Part shown: piece by piece, positions 52,475 through 60,817 of the stretch | Layout of the letters: the number at the start of each line of letters is the position of its first letter | Position numbering within the stretch: position 1 is the first letter of the stretch | NCBI RefSeq assembly: GCF_030652515.1 | Contig: NZ_JAUSAR010000010.1 | Coordinates: 209,516-273,515 of the forward strand | Length of the DNA: 64,000 nucleotides | Source of the DNA: Aquabacterium sp. | GTDB lineage: Bacteria; Pseudomonadota; Gammaproteobacteria; Burkholderiales; Burkholderiaceae_C | Direction: 5' to 3' | Notes under the pieces: model-generated | Seen by the model: the letters and a program-made list of their open reading frames with translations, nothing else | Databases searched by the model: none | Told to the model about the DNA's origin: nothing | Program-made: the position numbers and the translations under genes

Positions 52475-53611
52475 ATGGAACGCGATCAGGCCTCCAAATT
52501 CATCAACGATCTGCTCAAGCTGATGATCGCGCGTGGGGGCTCCGACTTGTTCCTCACCGCCGAATTTCCGCCCGCCATCAAGGTCGACGGCAAGGTCACC
52601 AAGGTGTCGCCGCAACCGCTGACGGCGCAGCACACCATGGCCCTGGCCCGTTCCATCATGAACGACAAGCAGGCGGCCGAGTTCGAGCGCACCAAGGAGT
52701 GCAACTTCGCCATTTCGCCAGGTGGGGTGGGGCGCTTCCGCGTGAACGTGTTCGTGCAGCAAAGCTTCGTCGGCATGGTGCTGCGGACCATTCCGCAGCA
52801 ACTGCCCACGGTCGATGCCATGGGCCTGCCGCAGATCCTGAAAGAGGTGGCGATGAACAAGCGCGGCCTGGTCATCCTGGTGGGTGGCACGGGTTCGGGC
52901 AAATCGACCACGCTGGCGGCCATGGTTGATCACCGCAACGAGAACACCTACGGCCACATCATCACCATCGAAGATCCGGTCGAGTTCGTGCACCCGCACA
53001 AGAACTGCATCGTCACCCAGCGCGAGGTCGGCATCGACACCGATGGCTGGGAGATGGCCTTGAAGAACACCCTGCGCCAAGCCCCCGATGTGATCCTGAT
53101 GGGCGAAGTTCGCGACCGCGAGACCATGGAGCACGCCGTGGCTTTCGCCGAAACCGGCCACTTGTGCATGGCCACCTTGCACGCCAACAGCGCCAACCAG
53201 GCGCTGGACCGCATCATCAACTTCTTCCCCGAAGAGCGCCGCACGCAACTGCTGATGGACCTGTCGCTGAACCTGAAGGCACTGGTCTCGCAACGCCTGC
53301 TGCCCCGCCAGGAAGGCAAGGGCCGCGCGGCAGCGGTCGAAATCCTGCTCAACACCCCCTTGATCTCCGACATGATCTTCAAGGGTGAGGTCGGCGAGAT
53401 CAAGGAGATCATGAAGAAGTCGCGCGAGCTGGGTATGCAGACCTTCGACCAGGCCCTGTTCGACCTGTTCGAGAACAACGACATCACCTTTGAAGACGCG
53501 CTGCGCAACGCCGACTCGGTCAACGACTTGCGCCTGCAGATCAAGCTGCACAGCCAGCGCGCGCGCAGCACGGATCTGTCGTCCGGTACCGAGCACTTCA
53601 AGATCGTCTGA
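52475..53611 (+). CDS. pilU: PilT-like ATPase PilU
   Basis: A 378-aa paralogue of PilT that assists retraction under load. Walker A GGTGSGKST (137-145), MGEVRDRETMEHAV and ATLHANSANQALDRI are the retraction-ATPase motifs. The C-terminal extension past residue 340 (FENNDITFEDALRNADSVNDLRLQIKL) fits PilU. Its stop overlaps the dehydrogenase start by one base (TGATG). Confidence 0.96.
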   Translation: MERDQASKFINDLLKLMIARGGSDLFLTAEFPPAIKVDGKVTKVSPQPLTAQHTMALARSIMNDKQAAEFERTKECNFAISPGGVGRFRVNVFVQQSFVGMVLRTIPQQLPTVDAMGLPQILKEVAMNKRGLVILVGGTGSGKSTTLAAMVDHRNENTYGHIITIEDPVEFVHPHKNCIVTQREVGIDTDGWEMALKNTLRQAPDVILMGEVRDRETMEHAVAFAETGHLCMATLHANSANQALDRIINFFPEERRTQLLMDLSLNLKALVSQRLLPRQEGKGRAAAVEILLNTPLISDMIFKGEVGEIKEIMKKSRELGMQTFDQALFDLFENNDITFEDALRNADSVNDLRLQIKLHSQRARSTDLSSGTEHFKIV

Positions 53612-54507
53612 TGACCGTGAGCAAAACCTACGAAGCCGTGGCGCCACACAAGGTGGCCTTCCTGGGCTTGGGCACCATGGGCGCGCCCATGGCGGCCCAC
53701 CTGCTCAAAGCCGGCCACCAGGTCACCGTCTACAACCGCACGCAGGCCAAGGCCCTGGCCTGGGTGGCCGAGCATGGCGGCGCCTGGGCGGTGTCACCGC
53801 GCGAAGCGGTGCGCGAGGCACAGATCGTGTTCACCTGCGTGGGCAATGACGACGATCTGCGCAGCATCACCGTGGGGCCCGAGGGCGCCTTCGGTGCCAT
53901 GCCGGATGGCAGCGTGCTGGTGGACCACACCACCACCTCGGCTGAGGTGGCCCGCGAACTCGCTCAAATCGCCCGCGACCAAGGCCTGCATTTCATCGAT
54001 GCCCCCGTCTCGGGTGGCAACCTTGGGGCCATCAACGGCGTGCTGACCATCATGGGTGGCGGCGATGCCGACGCATTCAGCCGCGTTCAGCCCGTGTTGC
54101 AGGCCTATGCCCGCGCGGTCACCCACCTGGGCGCCAGCGGCTCGGGCCAACTGGCCAAAATGGTCAACCAGATCTGCGTGGCCGGGCTGTTGCAAGGCCT
54201 GTCAGAAGCCTTGGCGTTTGGCCAGACCGCGGGCCTGGACATGCAGGCCGTGCTGGGCGTCATCACGCAAGGCGCGGCCGGCAGCTGGCAAATGCAGAAC
54301 CGCGGCCCCACCATGGTCAATGACCTGTTCGACTTTGGTTTCGCGGTTGACCTGATGCGCAAGGACCTGGGCCTGTGCCTGGATGAAGCCAAACGCCTGG
54401 GGGCCCGACTGCCCGCCACGGCCCTGATCGACCAGTTCTATGCTGATGTGCAGGGCATGGGCGGCGGCCGCTGGGACACCTCCAGCCTGATCCGCCGTTT
54501 GCGCTGA
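53611..54507 (+). CDS. NAD(P)-dependent beta-hydroxyacid dehydrogenase family protein
   Basis: A 298-aa enzyme of the 3-hydroxyisobutyrate/tartronate semialdehyde/GLYR family. GLGTMG (19-24) is the nucleotide motif, APVSGG (131-136) holds Ser134, and the catalytic Lys183 is in GSGQLAKMVNQICV; DLMRKDLGLCLDEA is family-typical. It reduces or oxidises a small beta-hydroxyacid or semialdehyde; the true substrate is unknown. It is translationally coupled to pilU by a one-base overlap, but a link to pili is not expected from the family. Confidence 0.92.
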   Translation: MTVSKTYEAVAPHKVAFLGLGTMGAPMAAHLLKAGHQVTVYNRTQAKALAWVAEHGGAWAVSPREAVREAQIVFTCVGNDDDLRSITVGPEGAFGAMPDGSVLVDHTTTSAEVARELAQIARDQGLHFIDAPVSGGNLGAINGVLTIMGGGDADAFSRVQPVLQAYARAVTHLGASGSGQLAKMVNQICVAGLLQGLSEALAFGQTAGLDMQAVLGVITQGAAGSWQMQNRGPTMVNDLFDFGFAVDLMRKDLGLCLDEAKRLGARLPATALIDQFYADVQGMGGGRWDTSSLIRRLR

Positions 54508-54524
54508 CCCCTGCCCCCAGGGGG

Positions 54525-55184
54525 TCAGGGATTGGACGCCGCTGGTGAAGCGGGCCGGGGTGGCGGCAGCTTGCGCGCCAGTTCATCCTCGGTCATCAGC
54601 TGGAACACCTTGACCACCTTGGTCACGCCGCTCACGCCGGAGGCCAGTTCAGCCGCCCGGTTGGCTTCGCGCTCGGTCACCAGGCCCATCAGGTAAACGT
54701 CTCCTCGCTCGACCACGATCTTGAAGGCGTTGGAGAACATGTCGCGCGCGTCCACGAAGCTCGCCTTGATCTTGCCCTTGATCAGCATGTCGCTGGAGCG
54801 TGAACCCAGCGAGCTGGCGCCCATCACGGCCAGTTCATTGACCACGGATTGCACGTTTTCGACCCGCGCCACTGCTTGTTCCACGGCGGTGCGATCCGCC
54901 TCCGACGCCACTTCGCCCGTCAACAAAACCAGGCGGTTGTAGGAGGTTGCGTTGACGTGGCTACTTTCGCCCACCGTTTCGCGGATGCGCGAAGAGGCCT
55001 TGATCTCGATGCCCTGGTCTTCCAGCTGCGTGCCGGAGGTGCGGCGGTCCGAGGCCATGAAGGCCCCGCCGATGGCCGAGCCCAGCACCAGCGGCGCGCA
55101 ACCGGCCGTCAGGTTCAAGGCCAGCGCCAGCGCCGTCCAGCGGCCAAAGCGTCCCAGGTTCTGCAATGTGTTGATTTTTTTCAA
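54525..55184 (-). CDS. dolP: DolP/YraP-like two-BON-domain lipoprotein
   Basis: A 219-aa outer-membrane-type lipoprotein. I chose the TTG at 55184: AGGAGA lies 6 bases upstream and the lipobox LTAGC (Cys29 or so) falls at the right place. Two BON domains follow (about 60-130, VTLLTGEVASEAD and NVQSVVNELAV; about 135-200, GDVYLMGLVTEREANRAAELASGVSGVTKVVKVFQL). In E. coli DolP (YraP) supports outer-membrane integrity and BAM. Its position behind a diaA-like gene is the E. coli yraO-yraP order. The start overlaps the diaA-like stop by four bases. A Pro-rich tail ends the protein. Confidence 0.85.
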   Translation of the reverse strand: MKKINTLQNLGRFGRWTALALALNLTAGCAPLVLGSAIGGAFMASDRRTSGTQLEDQGIEIKASSRIRETVGESSHVNATSYNRLVLLTGEVASEADRTAVEQAVARVENVQSVVNELAVMGASSLGSRSSDMLIKGKIKASFVDARDMFSNAFKIVVERGDVYLMGLVTEREANRAAELASGVSGVTKVVKVFQLMTEDELARKLPPPRPASPAASNP

Positions 55185-55747
55185 GCCACGTCTCCTAGCA
55201 AATGGGTGTCCACGGCCTCGCACAGGCTGTGCAGGGCCAGCCAGGCCACGGCGAAAAGCCGGGCCGCCTGGTGTCCGGGTAAAGGTACCCAGACATCGGT
55301 GTCTCTCAGCAGCGGGCCCAGCACCGAAGCGGCCTCGCCCGTGAAGAGCACCAAAGTCAGATCTTGTTCGCGGGCCGCTTCGGTGGCCGCCACCAGCGCG
55401 GGCTCATCGCGTTCCAGTGAAAACGCCAGCCAGATGTCGCCGGGGTGGCCCAAGGCGCGAACCTGTGCGACCAGGTTGTCGTCCTTGCTGGGCACGGCCA
55501 GGGCGGCCAGCGGCGGGCGTTCGCGGCTCACGCCCCTGACCAGCAGCGAGGCGGTCTGTTGCGCCAGCCATTCGGCCTCGGCCACGCCCGCGCACAGCAC
55601 CTTGCCGCCCGCCGTCAGCGTGTGCGTGATGGCCTGGGCGGCGTAGTGCAGGTGCAGCGCCAACCGATCCGCCGACTGGTAAAGCACATCGGCGGTCTCC
55701 AGGAAGGGCTGCTGCGAGAAAGGTTGCTGAAATGGTGTGTCCGACAT
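55181..55747 (-). CDS. SIS-domain protein, DiaA/GmhA-like
   Basis: A 188-aa cytoplasmic SIS-fold protein. GKVLCAGVAEAEWLAQQTASLLVRG (about 48-72) is the phosphosugar-binding loop, and APSKDDNLVAQVRALGHPGDIWLAFSLERDEPAL is the second half. In DiaA-like proteins this fold binds DnaA; in GmhA it isomerises sedoheptulose-7-phosphate. The key GmhA metal and catalytic residues are not obvious, and the genomic position (next to yraN and dolP) favours DiaA. The function is not certain. Confidence 0.83.
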   Translation of the reverse strand: MSDTPFQQPFSQQPFLETADVLYQSADRLALHLHYAAQAITHTLTAGGKVLCAGVAEAEWLAQQTASLLVRGVSRERPPLAALAVPSKDDNLVAQVRALGHPGDIWLAFSLERDEPALVAATEAAREQDLTLVLFTGEAASVLGPLLRDTDVWVPLPGHQAARLFAVAWLALHSLCEAVDTHLLGDVA

Positions 55748-55765
55748 GAAGGTCGATGATAAGGG

Positions 55766-56149
55766 CTATGCCGAGGTGTCGAAGGCGGCCACGATCCATT
55801 CCAGTGCATCGCCGTCGATGGCCACCACGTCGAAGCGGCAAGGCGGCCAGGGGTTCAGCTGCATCAGGTAATGCCGCGCGCCTCGGATGCAGCGCTGCTG
55901 TTTGCCGCGCCCGATGCTGGCCGCCGCGCCACCGTGGTCGGCACCACTGCGCTGGCGCACTTCCACGAACACCAAAGTGCCGTCCCGATCATCGCGCATG
56001 ATCAGGTCCACCTCCGCGCCGCGTGCCGACGGGCCGCGCGCGACCCGATAATTGCGCTCAACCAGCTCCAGACCCTGCGCCTGCAAATAGGCCAGGGCGC
56101 GGCCCTCCGCCTCATCTCCCCGGGATTTCGTCGTGACCTTCGATGCCAA
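55766..56149 (-). CDS. YraN/UPF0102-family protein
   Basis: A 127-aa protein of the YraN family, a restriction-endonuclease-like fold of unknown cellular role. RGDEAEGRALAYLQAQGLELVERNYRV, GAEVDLIMRDDRDGTLVFVEVRQR (the D-x-n-E-x-K-like triad is D and EVR here) and RFDVVAIDGD are family-typical. The only start I can support is TTG at 56149, with GGAG 7 bases upstream. This puts its first 17 bases opposite the first 17 bases of rsmI. Confidence 0.87.
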   Translation of the reverse strand: MASKVTTKSRGDEAEGRALAYLQAQGLELVERNYRVARGPSARGAEVDLIMRDDRDGTLVFVEVRQRSGADHGGAAASIGRGKQQRCIRGARHYLMQLNPWPPCRFDVVAIDGDALEWIVAAFDTSA

Positions 56150-57050
56150 TGTGCTGCTCCAGGCCGCTTCTCACGCGGCCGCCGGCCAGCAGTATCCCAA
56201 AGGGGCGCTCTACCTGGTCGCCACCCCCATCGGCAACCTCGCCGACATGACCTTGCGCGCCATCCAGGTTTTGGTCCTGGCCGACGTCGTGGCGTGCGAG
56301 GACACTCGCGTCACGGGTGGCCTGCTGCGACATTTTGGCCTGGACAAGAAGATGATGGCCGTCCACCAGCACAACGAAGCCAGCGCGGCCCACCAGGTCA
56401 TCGAGGCCCTGCAGCAAGGCCAACGCGTGGCCTACGTCAGCGATGCCGGCACGCCCGCCGTGTCCGACCCTGGCGCGCAATTGGTGGCTCGAGTCCAGGC
56501 GGCGGGCCTGCGCGCCGTGCCCATCCCGGGCGTGAGCAGCGTCACCACCGCGCTCAGTGTGGCGGGCGACACCGCCAGCACCGGCTTTCACTTCATGGGC
56601 TTCCTGCCGCCCAAGGGCGCCGCGCGCGCCACGGCCCTGGCCGAAGCCCTGACCTGGCCGGGCAGCCTGGTCTTGTTCGAAGCCCCCCACCGCATCGACG
56701 ACCTGGCCCGCGACCTGCAAACGCACGCCGCCCACCGTCAGGTCACCCTGTGCCGCGAGCTGACCAAGCAATTCGAAGAAATCGCCACCCTGGGCGTGCC
56801 CCAGTTGCCCGAGTGGATCAAGGCCCAGCCGCACCGCGACCGGGGCGAATTCGTCGTGGTGGTCCACGCCGCCGGTGCGGTCGCGGCCGCTGACGAGTTC
56901 TCCACCGAGGTGCTGGCCTTGCTCCAGGCCCTGTCGTCACATCTGCCCATCAAGCAGGCGGCCGGACTGGTGGCCGATGTCACCCGTCTGCCTCGCAAAG
57001 CCCTCTACGAGAAAGCCCTCAGCTGGCGCCAGGCCGACGAGCAGTCCTGA
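56133..57050 (+). CDS. rsmI: 16S rRNA 2'-O-ribose C1402 methyltransferase
   Basis: A 305-aa SAM enzyme that methylates the ribose of C1402 in 16S rRNA. GALYLVATPIGNLADMTLRAIQVL (about 24-47) is the SAM-binding N-terminus, then VACEDTRVTGGLLRHFGL, YVSDAGTPAVSDPGAQLV and GFLPPKG, all RsmI signatures. The GTG start at 56133 lies within the first codons of the divergent yraN gene. In E. coli the order is yraL(rsmI)-lpoA-yraN-diaA-dolP on one strand; here rsmI is inverted relative to the rest and lpoA is absent. Confidence 0.95.
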   Translation: MTFDANVLLQAASHAAAGQQYPKGALYLVATPIGNLADMTLRAIQVLVLADVVACEDTRVTGGLLRHFGLDKKMMAVHQHNEASAAHQVIEALQQGQRVAYVSDAGTPAVSDPGAQLVARVQAAGLRAVPIPGVSSVTTALSVAGDTASTGFHFMGFLPPKGAARATALAEALTWPGSLVLFEAPHRIDDLARDLQTHAAHRQVTLCRELTKQFEEIATLGVPQLPEWIKAQPHRDRGEFVVVVHAAGAVAAADEFSTEVLALLQALSSHLPIKQAAGLVADVTRLPRKALYEKALSWRQADEQS

Positions 57051-57151
57051 CAGCCTTTGTTCCCTGAACACTGGGTTCGCGGGCCGGGCAAACCCCGGAC
57101 TCAAGGGCTAACCCGAGCGACTTGCCAATTATTTAACGGAATACTCGCGCC

Positions 57152-57168
57152 ATCGTTCATATAACGAT
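57152..57168. promoter_or_regulatory. 6-bp hairpin/dyad upstream of the lipase gene
   Basis: Arms ATCGTT and AACGAT enclose CATAT, in an AT-rich part of the 178-base rsmI-lipase gap. It may be a regulator site or part of the lipase promoter region. I could not find a convincing -35/-10 pair. Confidence 0.3.
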
Positions 57169-57186
57169 TTGCGTCATAAATTAGCT

Positions 57187-57203
57187 GCACCGCAACACGG
57201 TGC
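57187..57203 (+). promoter_or_regulatory. leader hairpin just before the lipase ribosome-binding site
   Basis: Perfect 6-base arms GCACCG and CGGTGC around CAACA, 13 bases before the strong AGGAG site (57217-57221) of the lipase gene. In RNA this stem would lie directly upstream of the initiation region and might protect or regulate it. Confidence 0.4.
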
Positions 57204-57228
57204 GAGTGACTTCCTTAGGAGATTTGCA

Positions 57229-58170
57229 ATGAAATTCGGATTCACCTTGCGCGCCGTGTGTGCCGCCGTTGCCGTGGCCGGTGCCGTCATGGCCCCCGCC
57301 GCCCACGCTGGCACAGCCTCCAAGACCAAGTACCCATTGGTGCTGGTTCACGGCTTCATCGGCTTCGACAACATCGTGGGCATTCAGTACTTCTACACCA
57401 TCCCCGGCGCCCTGCGTGACGACGGCGCCACCGTCTACATCGCCTCGGTCAACCCCTCGCAAACCACGGAATTCCGCGGTGAAGAGCTGATCCAGCAGAT
57501 GAAGCAATGGGCCGCCAAAGACGGCGTCAAGAAGTTCAATCTGATCGGTCACAGCCACGGCGGCCCCACCGTTCGTTACGCGGCAGGCACCGTGCCCACC
57601 ATGGTGGCCAGCGTGTCCACGGTGGCCGGTACCCACTTCGGCAGCAAGGTCGCTGATGACATCCTGGCGGGCACCACCCCCGGTGGCGGCTTCGACCAAA
57701 CCGCCACGGCGGGCCTGAAGCTGATCTCGTGGTTGACTGGCAACAAGACCACCAGCGACACGGACCTGCTGACCGCCTTGAATGCGCTGAGCGCCCCCGG
57801 CGCGGCTGCTTTCAACGCCAAGTACCCCGCTGGTGCGCCCACCACGGTCTGCGGTCAAGGCCCCAGCAGCGCCAAGGTCGCTGGCAACAGCATCCTGTTC
57901 TACTCGTTCTCGGGCACCTCGCTCAAGACCAACACCAGCGACATCTCCGACGCGCTGTTGGCCTACACCGGTGACTACTTCAAGGGCGAGGCCAACGACG
58001 GCTTGGTGTCGCGTTGCTCCAGCCACTGGGGCAAGGTCGTCAAGGACAACTACCCCTGGAATCACCTGGACGAAATCAACCAGGTCCTGGGCGGCATCGG
58101 CAAGGGCGCGCCTGAACCCGCAGCCTTCTACAAGCAGCATGCCAACCGCCTGAAGTGGGCTTTCCTGTGA
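57229..58170 (+). CDS. secreted triacylglycerol lipase (class I, foldase-dependent)
   Basis: A 313-aa exported lipase. AGGAG lies 7 bases before the ATG at 57229, and the signal peptide ends after AAHA (residue 27). The mature enzyme (about 286 aa, family I.1/I.2 size) has YPLVLVHGFIG as oxyanion region, nucleophile Ser109 in GHSHGG, catalytic Asp257 in NDGLVS and His279 in WNHLDE. Cys208 and Cys263 fit the conserved disulfide, and the last Asp residues fit the Ca site. It hydrolyses lipid esters and is normally folded by a membrane-bound foldase, which is the next gene. Secretion is probably by type II. Confidence 0.94.
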   Translation: MKFGFTLRAVCAAVAVAGAVMAPAAHAGTASKTKYPLVLVHGFIGFDNIVGIQYFYTIPGALRDDGATVYIASVNPSQTTEFRGEELIQQMKQWAAKDGVKKFNLIGHSHGGPTVRYAAGTVPTMVASVSTVAGTHFGSKVADDILAGTTPGGGFDQTATAGLKLISWLTGNKTTSDTDLLTALNALSAPGAAAFNAKYPAGAPTTVCGQGPSSAKVAGNSILFYSFSGTSLKTNTSDISDALLAYTGDYFKGEANDGLVSRCSSHWGKVVKDNYPWNHLDEINQVLGGIGKGAPEPAAFYKQHANRLKWAFL

Positions 58171-58213
58171 TGGGTTGATACTCCGGGCTGAGCACCTCAG
58201 CCTTTGAGTCAGG

Positions 58214-58245
58214 CAAGGGTCGCCTCCACAAGAGGTCGGCCCTTG
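58214..58245 (+). promoter_or_regulatory. stem-loop between lipase and foldase genes
   Basis: CAAGGG (58214-58219) pairs with CCCTTG (58240-58245), and an inner CCTC/GAGG stem follows. No long T-run follows, so it more likely trims or slows transcription between the lipase and its foldase than ends it. It lies in the 176-base gap, 44 bases after the lipase stop. Confidence 0.4.
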
Positions 58246-58346
58246 TTGTCGTTTGGCGTCATAGGTTTCCCGGGTGTGGTGTGCGCGACTTGCCCGAATA
58301 ATGCGGGCAGCCGGGAAATTCCCTTGGCTTTGACAGGACGTGTGTG

Positions 58347-59282
58347 ATGCAAGTGCGTGGAATGTGGGCGACGGGTCTGTTGGCCGTCGTCATCGGGGTG
58401 GGCAGCGTCGTGCTCTGGCAGCGCTCTTCTACCGAGACTTCGGTGTCGGGGCCGCAGGGCGTCAACCAGGAAACCAAGGGCTGGGGCTTCATCGGTGGCC
58501 CCAAGGACACGGCGGCCAGCGCCGCGGCGGCCTCCGCGCAAGTGCGCTCTCCGGATCAGGTGCGCGTGCGCCTGTTCAAGGAAGGCTCTTTTGCCGGCAC
58601 CGAGCCCGCCGGCAACTGGTGCGTGAGCGATCAGAAACTCAAGCCTTGTCCGGAGCTGCGCAGTCGCTTCGAGTACTACGTCCTGGGCCTGGGCGAAGTC
58701 ACCATCGAAGAAATCCGTGGCCTGATCCAGGACGAGGCCAAGCGTGCCAATGGCGATGCCCTGGCCGCCCAGATCATGGCCGTCTGGGACAAATACTGGC
58801 AGGTGCGCACCTACGCCTGGCGCCACAAATTCATCCAGGCCGACCGCAGCACCTGGATGCCGGTGTTCGAGGAGCAGCGCGCCGTGCGCCGTCAGCTCCT
58901 CGGCCAGCCCTGGGCCGAAGCCTTCTTCAAGGAAGACGAGCAGCACTTCCAGGAGTATTACGCCCAACTCGAATCCGGCTTGCCGCCACCACCTGATCCC
59001 GGCGAGCCTGTGCCCCAGATGGCCCCCGGCAAAGACCCCGCCGCCGTCCGTGCCGAGCGCGTGGCCCGCTATGGCGAAGCCGCCGCCAACCGCCTGGACA
59101 AGGCCGATGCGGAATGGGCTGACTGGGAGCGCCGCCTGAACGCTGCCAAAACCGAGTGGGATCGCTTGCAAAAGGCCGCCAACCTGTCGGATGTTCAGCG
59201 CAAGGCTGAAATGAGCGCCTACATCAAGTCCAACTTCGCGGCCGACGAACAACTTCGCGTGCAGGCCCTTTTACACCTGTGA
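58347..59282 (+). CDS. lipase-specific foldase (Lif/LipB family)
   Basis: A 311-aa inner-membrane-anchored steric chaperone for the lipase encoded upstream. One N-terminal helix (about 8-24, ATGLLAVVIGVGSVVLW), a variable Gly/Ala/Ser linker, then the helical foldase body. The signature R-x-x-F-D-Y-[FC]-L-[ST]-A appears in diverged form, RSRFEYYVLGLGE (105-117), with E for D, Y for F/C, V for L, L for S/T and G for A. The body is shorter than usual (about 340 aa) and contains a Pro-rich break. ATG at 58347 has AGGA 8 bases upstream; a GTG at 58344 is possible. Confidence 0.87.
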   Translation: MQVRGMWATGLLAVVIGVGSVVLWQRSSTETSVSGPQGVNQETKGWGFIGGPKDTAASAAAASAQVRSPDQVRVRLFKEGSFAGTEPAGNWCVSDQKLKPCPELRSRFEYYVLGLGEVTIEEIRGLIQDEAKRANGDALAAQIMAVWDKYWQVRTYAWRHKFIQADRSTWMPVFEEQRAVRRQLLGQPWAEAFFKEDEQHFQEYYAQLESGLPPPPDPGEPVPQMAPGKDPAAVRAERVARYGEAAANRLDKADAEWADWERRLNAAKTEWDRLQKAANLSDVQRKAEMSAYIKSNFAADEQLRVQALLHL

Positions 59283-59330
59283 TTGCACCTGTGATCACAT
59301 GGCCTCTGGCAAGACTCCTACAATGACCTC

Positions 59331-60791
59331 ATGATTGCTGTTGACGCCACCATCGAACGACTCCACACCGCCCGCGAACTCCTGCTCGCGCCCTACGGTC
59401 TGGATGAATCCACACTGCTCAAGGCCCTCAAGGTCATCACGGAGCACCGCGTTGACGACGCGGACCTGTACTTCCAGTACACCCGCTCCGAAGGCTGGAG
59501 CCTGGAAGAGGGCATCGTCAAATCCGGCAGTTTCGGCATCGACCAAGGCGTGGGCGTGCGCGCCGTGTCTGGCGAGAAAACCGCTTTTGCCTACTCTGAC
59601 GACATTTCCGAGGCAGCCTTGCTGGACGCCGCCCGAACCGTCCGCACCATTGCCTCCGCCGGCCAAAGCCGCCGCGTCAAGGTCGGATCGCAAACCGTGG
59701 CGGGCAGCCGCACCCTTTACCCCGCCTTCGATCCCATCGCCTCGCTCGACAGCGCGGAGAAGGTCGCCTTGCTCGAAAACATCGAAAAGCGCGCCCGCGC
59801 CAAGGACCCCCGCGTCGTGCAGGTCATGGCTGGTCTGGGCTGTGAGTACGACGTCGTCATGGTCGCCCGCGCCGACGGCACCCTGGCCGCCGACGTGCGC
59901 CCGCTGGTGCGCCTGTCGCTCACCGTCATCGCCGAGCAAAACGGACGCCGCGAAGTGGGCTCCTCCGGTGGCGGTGGCCGCTTCGGCCTGGCTTATTTCA
60001 CCGACGACATGCTTCAGCGCTACGTCGATCAGGCTGTGCACGCCGCCTCCGTCAATCTGGAGGCCCGCCCGGCGCCCGCTGGCGAAATGACCGTGGTGCT
60101 GGGTAATGGCTGGCCCGGCATCCTGCTGCATGAAGCCGTCGGCCATGGCCTGGAAGGCGACTTCAACCGCAAGGGCTCCAGCGTGTTCTCGGGCCGTGTC
60201 GGCCAGCGCGTGGCCGCCAAAGGCGTCACCGTGCTCGACGATGGCACCATCCCGGACCGCCGCGGCTCCCTGAACGTCGATGACGAAGGCTGCGCCACCG
60301 AGCGCACCGTGCTCATCGAAGACGGCATTCTGCGTGGCTACATCCAGGACGCCACCAACGCGCGCCTCATGAAGGCCAAGCCCACGGGCAACGGTCGTCG
60401 TGAAAGCTACGCCCACGTGCCCATGCCCCGCATGACCAACACCTACATGCTGGCCGGCGACAAGGATCCGCAAGAAATCGTCGCGTCCATCAAGCGGGGC
60501 CTGTACGCGGTCAACTTCGGCGGTGGCCAGGTCGACATCACCAGCGGCAAGTTCGTCTTCTCGGCCTCCGAAGCCTATTGGGTCGAGAACGGCAAGATCC
60601 AGTACCCGGTCAAGGGTGCGACCCTGATCGGCAATGGTCCCGACGCGCTCACCCGCATCAGCATGATCGGCAATGATCTCGAACTGGACAGCGGCGTGGG
60701 CACCTGCGGCAAAGATGGCCAAAGCGTGCCTGTCGGTGTCGGCCAACCCACTTTGCGCATCGATGGATTGACTGTTGGCGGAACTGCTTGA
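59331..60791 (+). CDS. tldD: metalloprotease TldD
   Basis: A 486-aa zinc protease that works as a heterodimer with TldE (PmbA) on peptides such as microcin precursors and CcdA. The HEAVGHGLEGD motif (257-267) holds the zinc-binding HExxxH. SGSFGIDQGVGVRAVSGEKTAFAY at the N-terminus, RRGSLNVDDEGC, RRESYAHVPMPRMTNTYM and the C-terminal GVGTCGKDGQSVPVGVGQPTLRID are family features. PmbA is not in the window. The ribosomal promoter -35 overlaps its stop codon. Confidence 0.95.
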   Translation: MIAVDATIERLHTARELLLAPYGLDESTLLKALKVITEHRVDDADLYFQYTRSEGWSLEEGIVKSGSFGIDQGVGVRAVSGEKTAFAYSDDISEAALLDAARTVRTIASAGQSRRVKVGSQTVAGSRTLYPAFDPIASLDSAEKVALLENIEKRARAKDPRVVQVMAGLGCEYDVVMVARADGTLAADVRPLVRLSLTVIAEQNGRREVGSSGGGGRFGLAYFTDDMLQRYVDQAVHAASVNLEARPAPAGEMTVVLGNGWPGILLHEAVGHGLEGDFNRKGSSVFSGRVGQRVAAKGVTVLDDGTIPDRRGSLNVDDEGCATERTVLIEDGILRGYIQDATNARLMKAKPTGNGRRESYAHVPMPRMTNTYMLAGDKDPQEIVASIKRGLYAVNFGGGQVDITSGKFVFSASEAYWVENGKIQYPVKGATLIGNGPDALTRISMIGNDLELDSGVGTCGKDGQSVPVGVGQPTLRIDGLTVGGTA

Positions 60792-60817
60792 CACTCTTTC
60801 CAAAAGTAGTGCATAAT
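60788..60817 (+). promoter_or_regulatory. sigma70 promoter of the rplN ribosomal operon
   Basis: TTGACA (60788-60793), an 18-base spacer and CATAAT (60812-60817), a close match to the sigma70 consensus. The -35 box overlaps the tldD stop codon TGA (60789-60791), so the promoter is embedded in the end of the upstream gene. The leader to rplN is then about 200 bases. Confidence 0.75.

Noticed and set aside
57169..57228. Earlier in-frame start for the lipase
   Set aside because: It would place 20 extra residues before a perfect signal peptide and skip the AGGAG site at 57217-57221.
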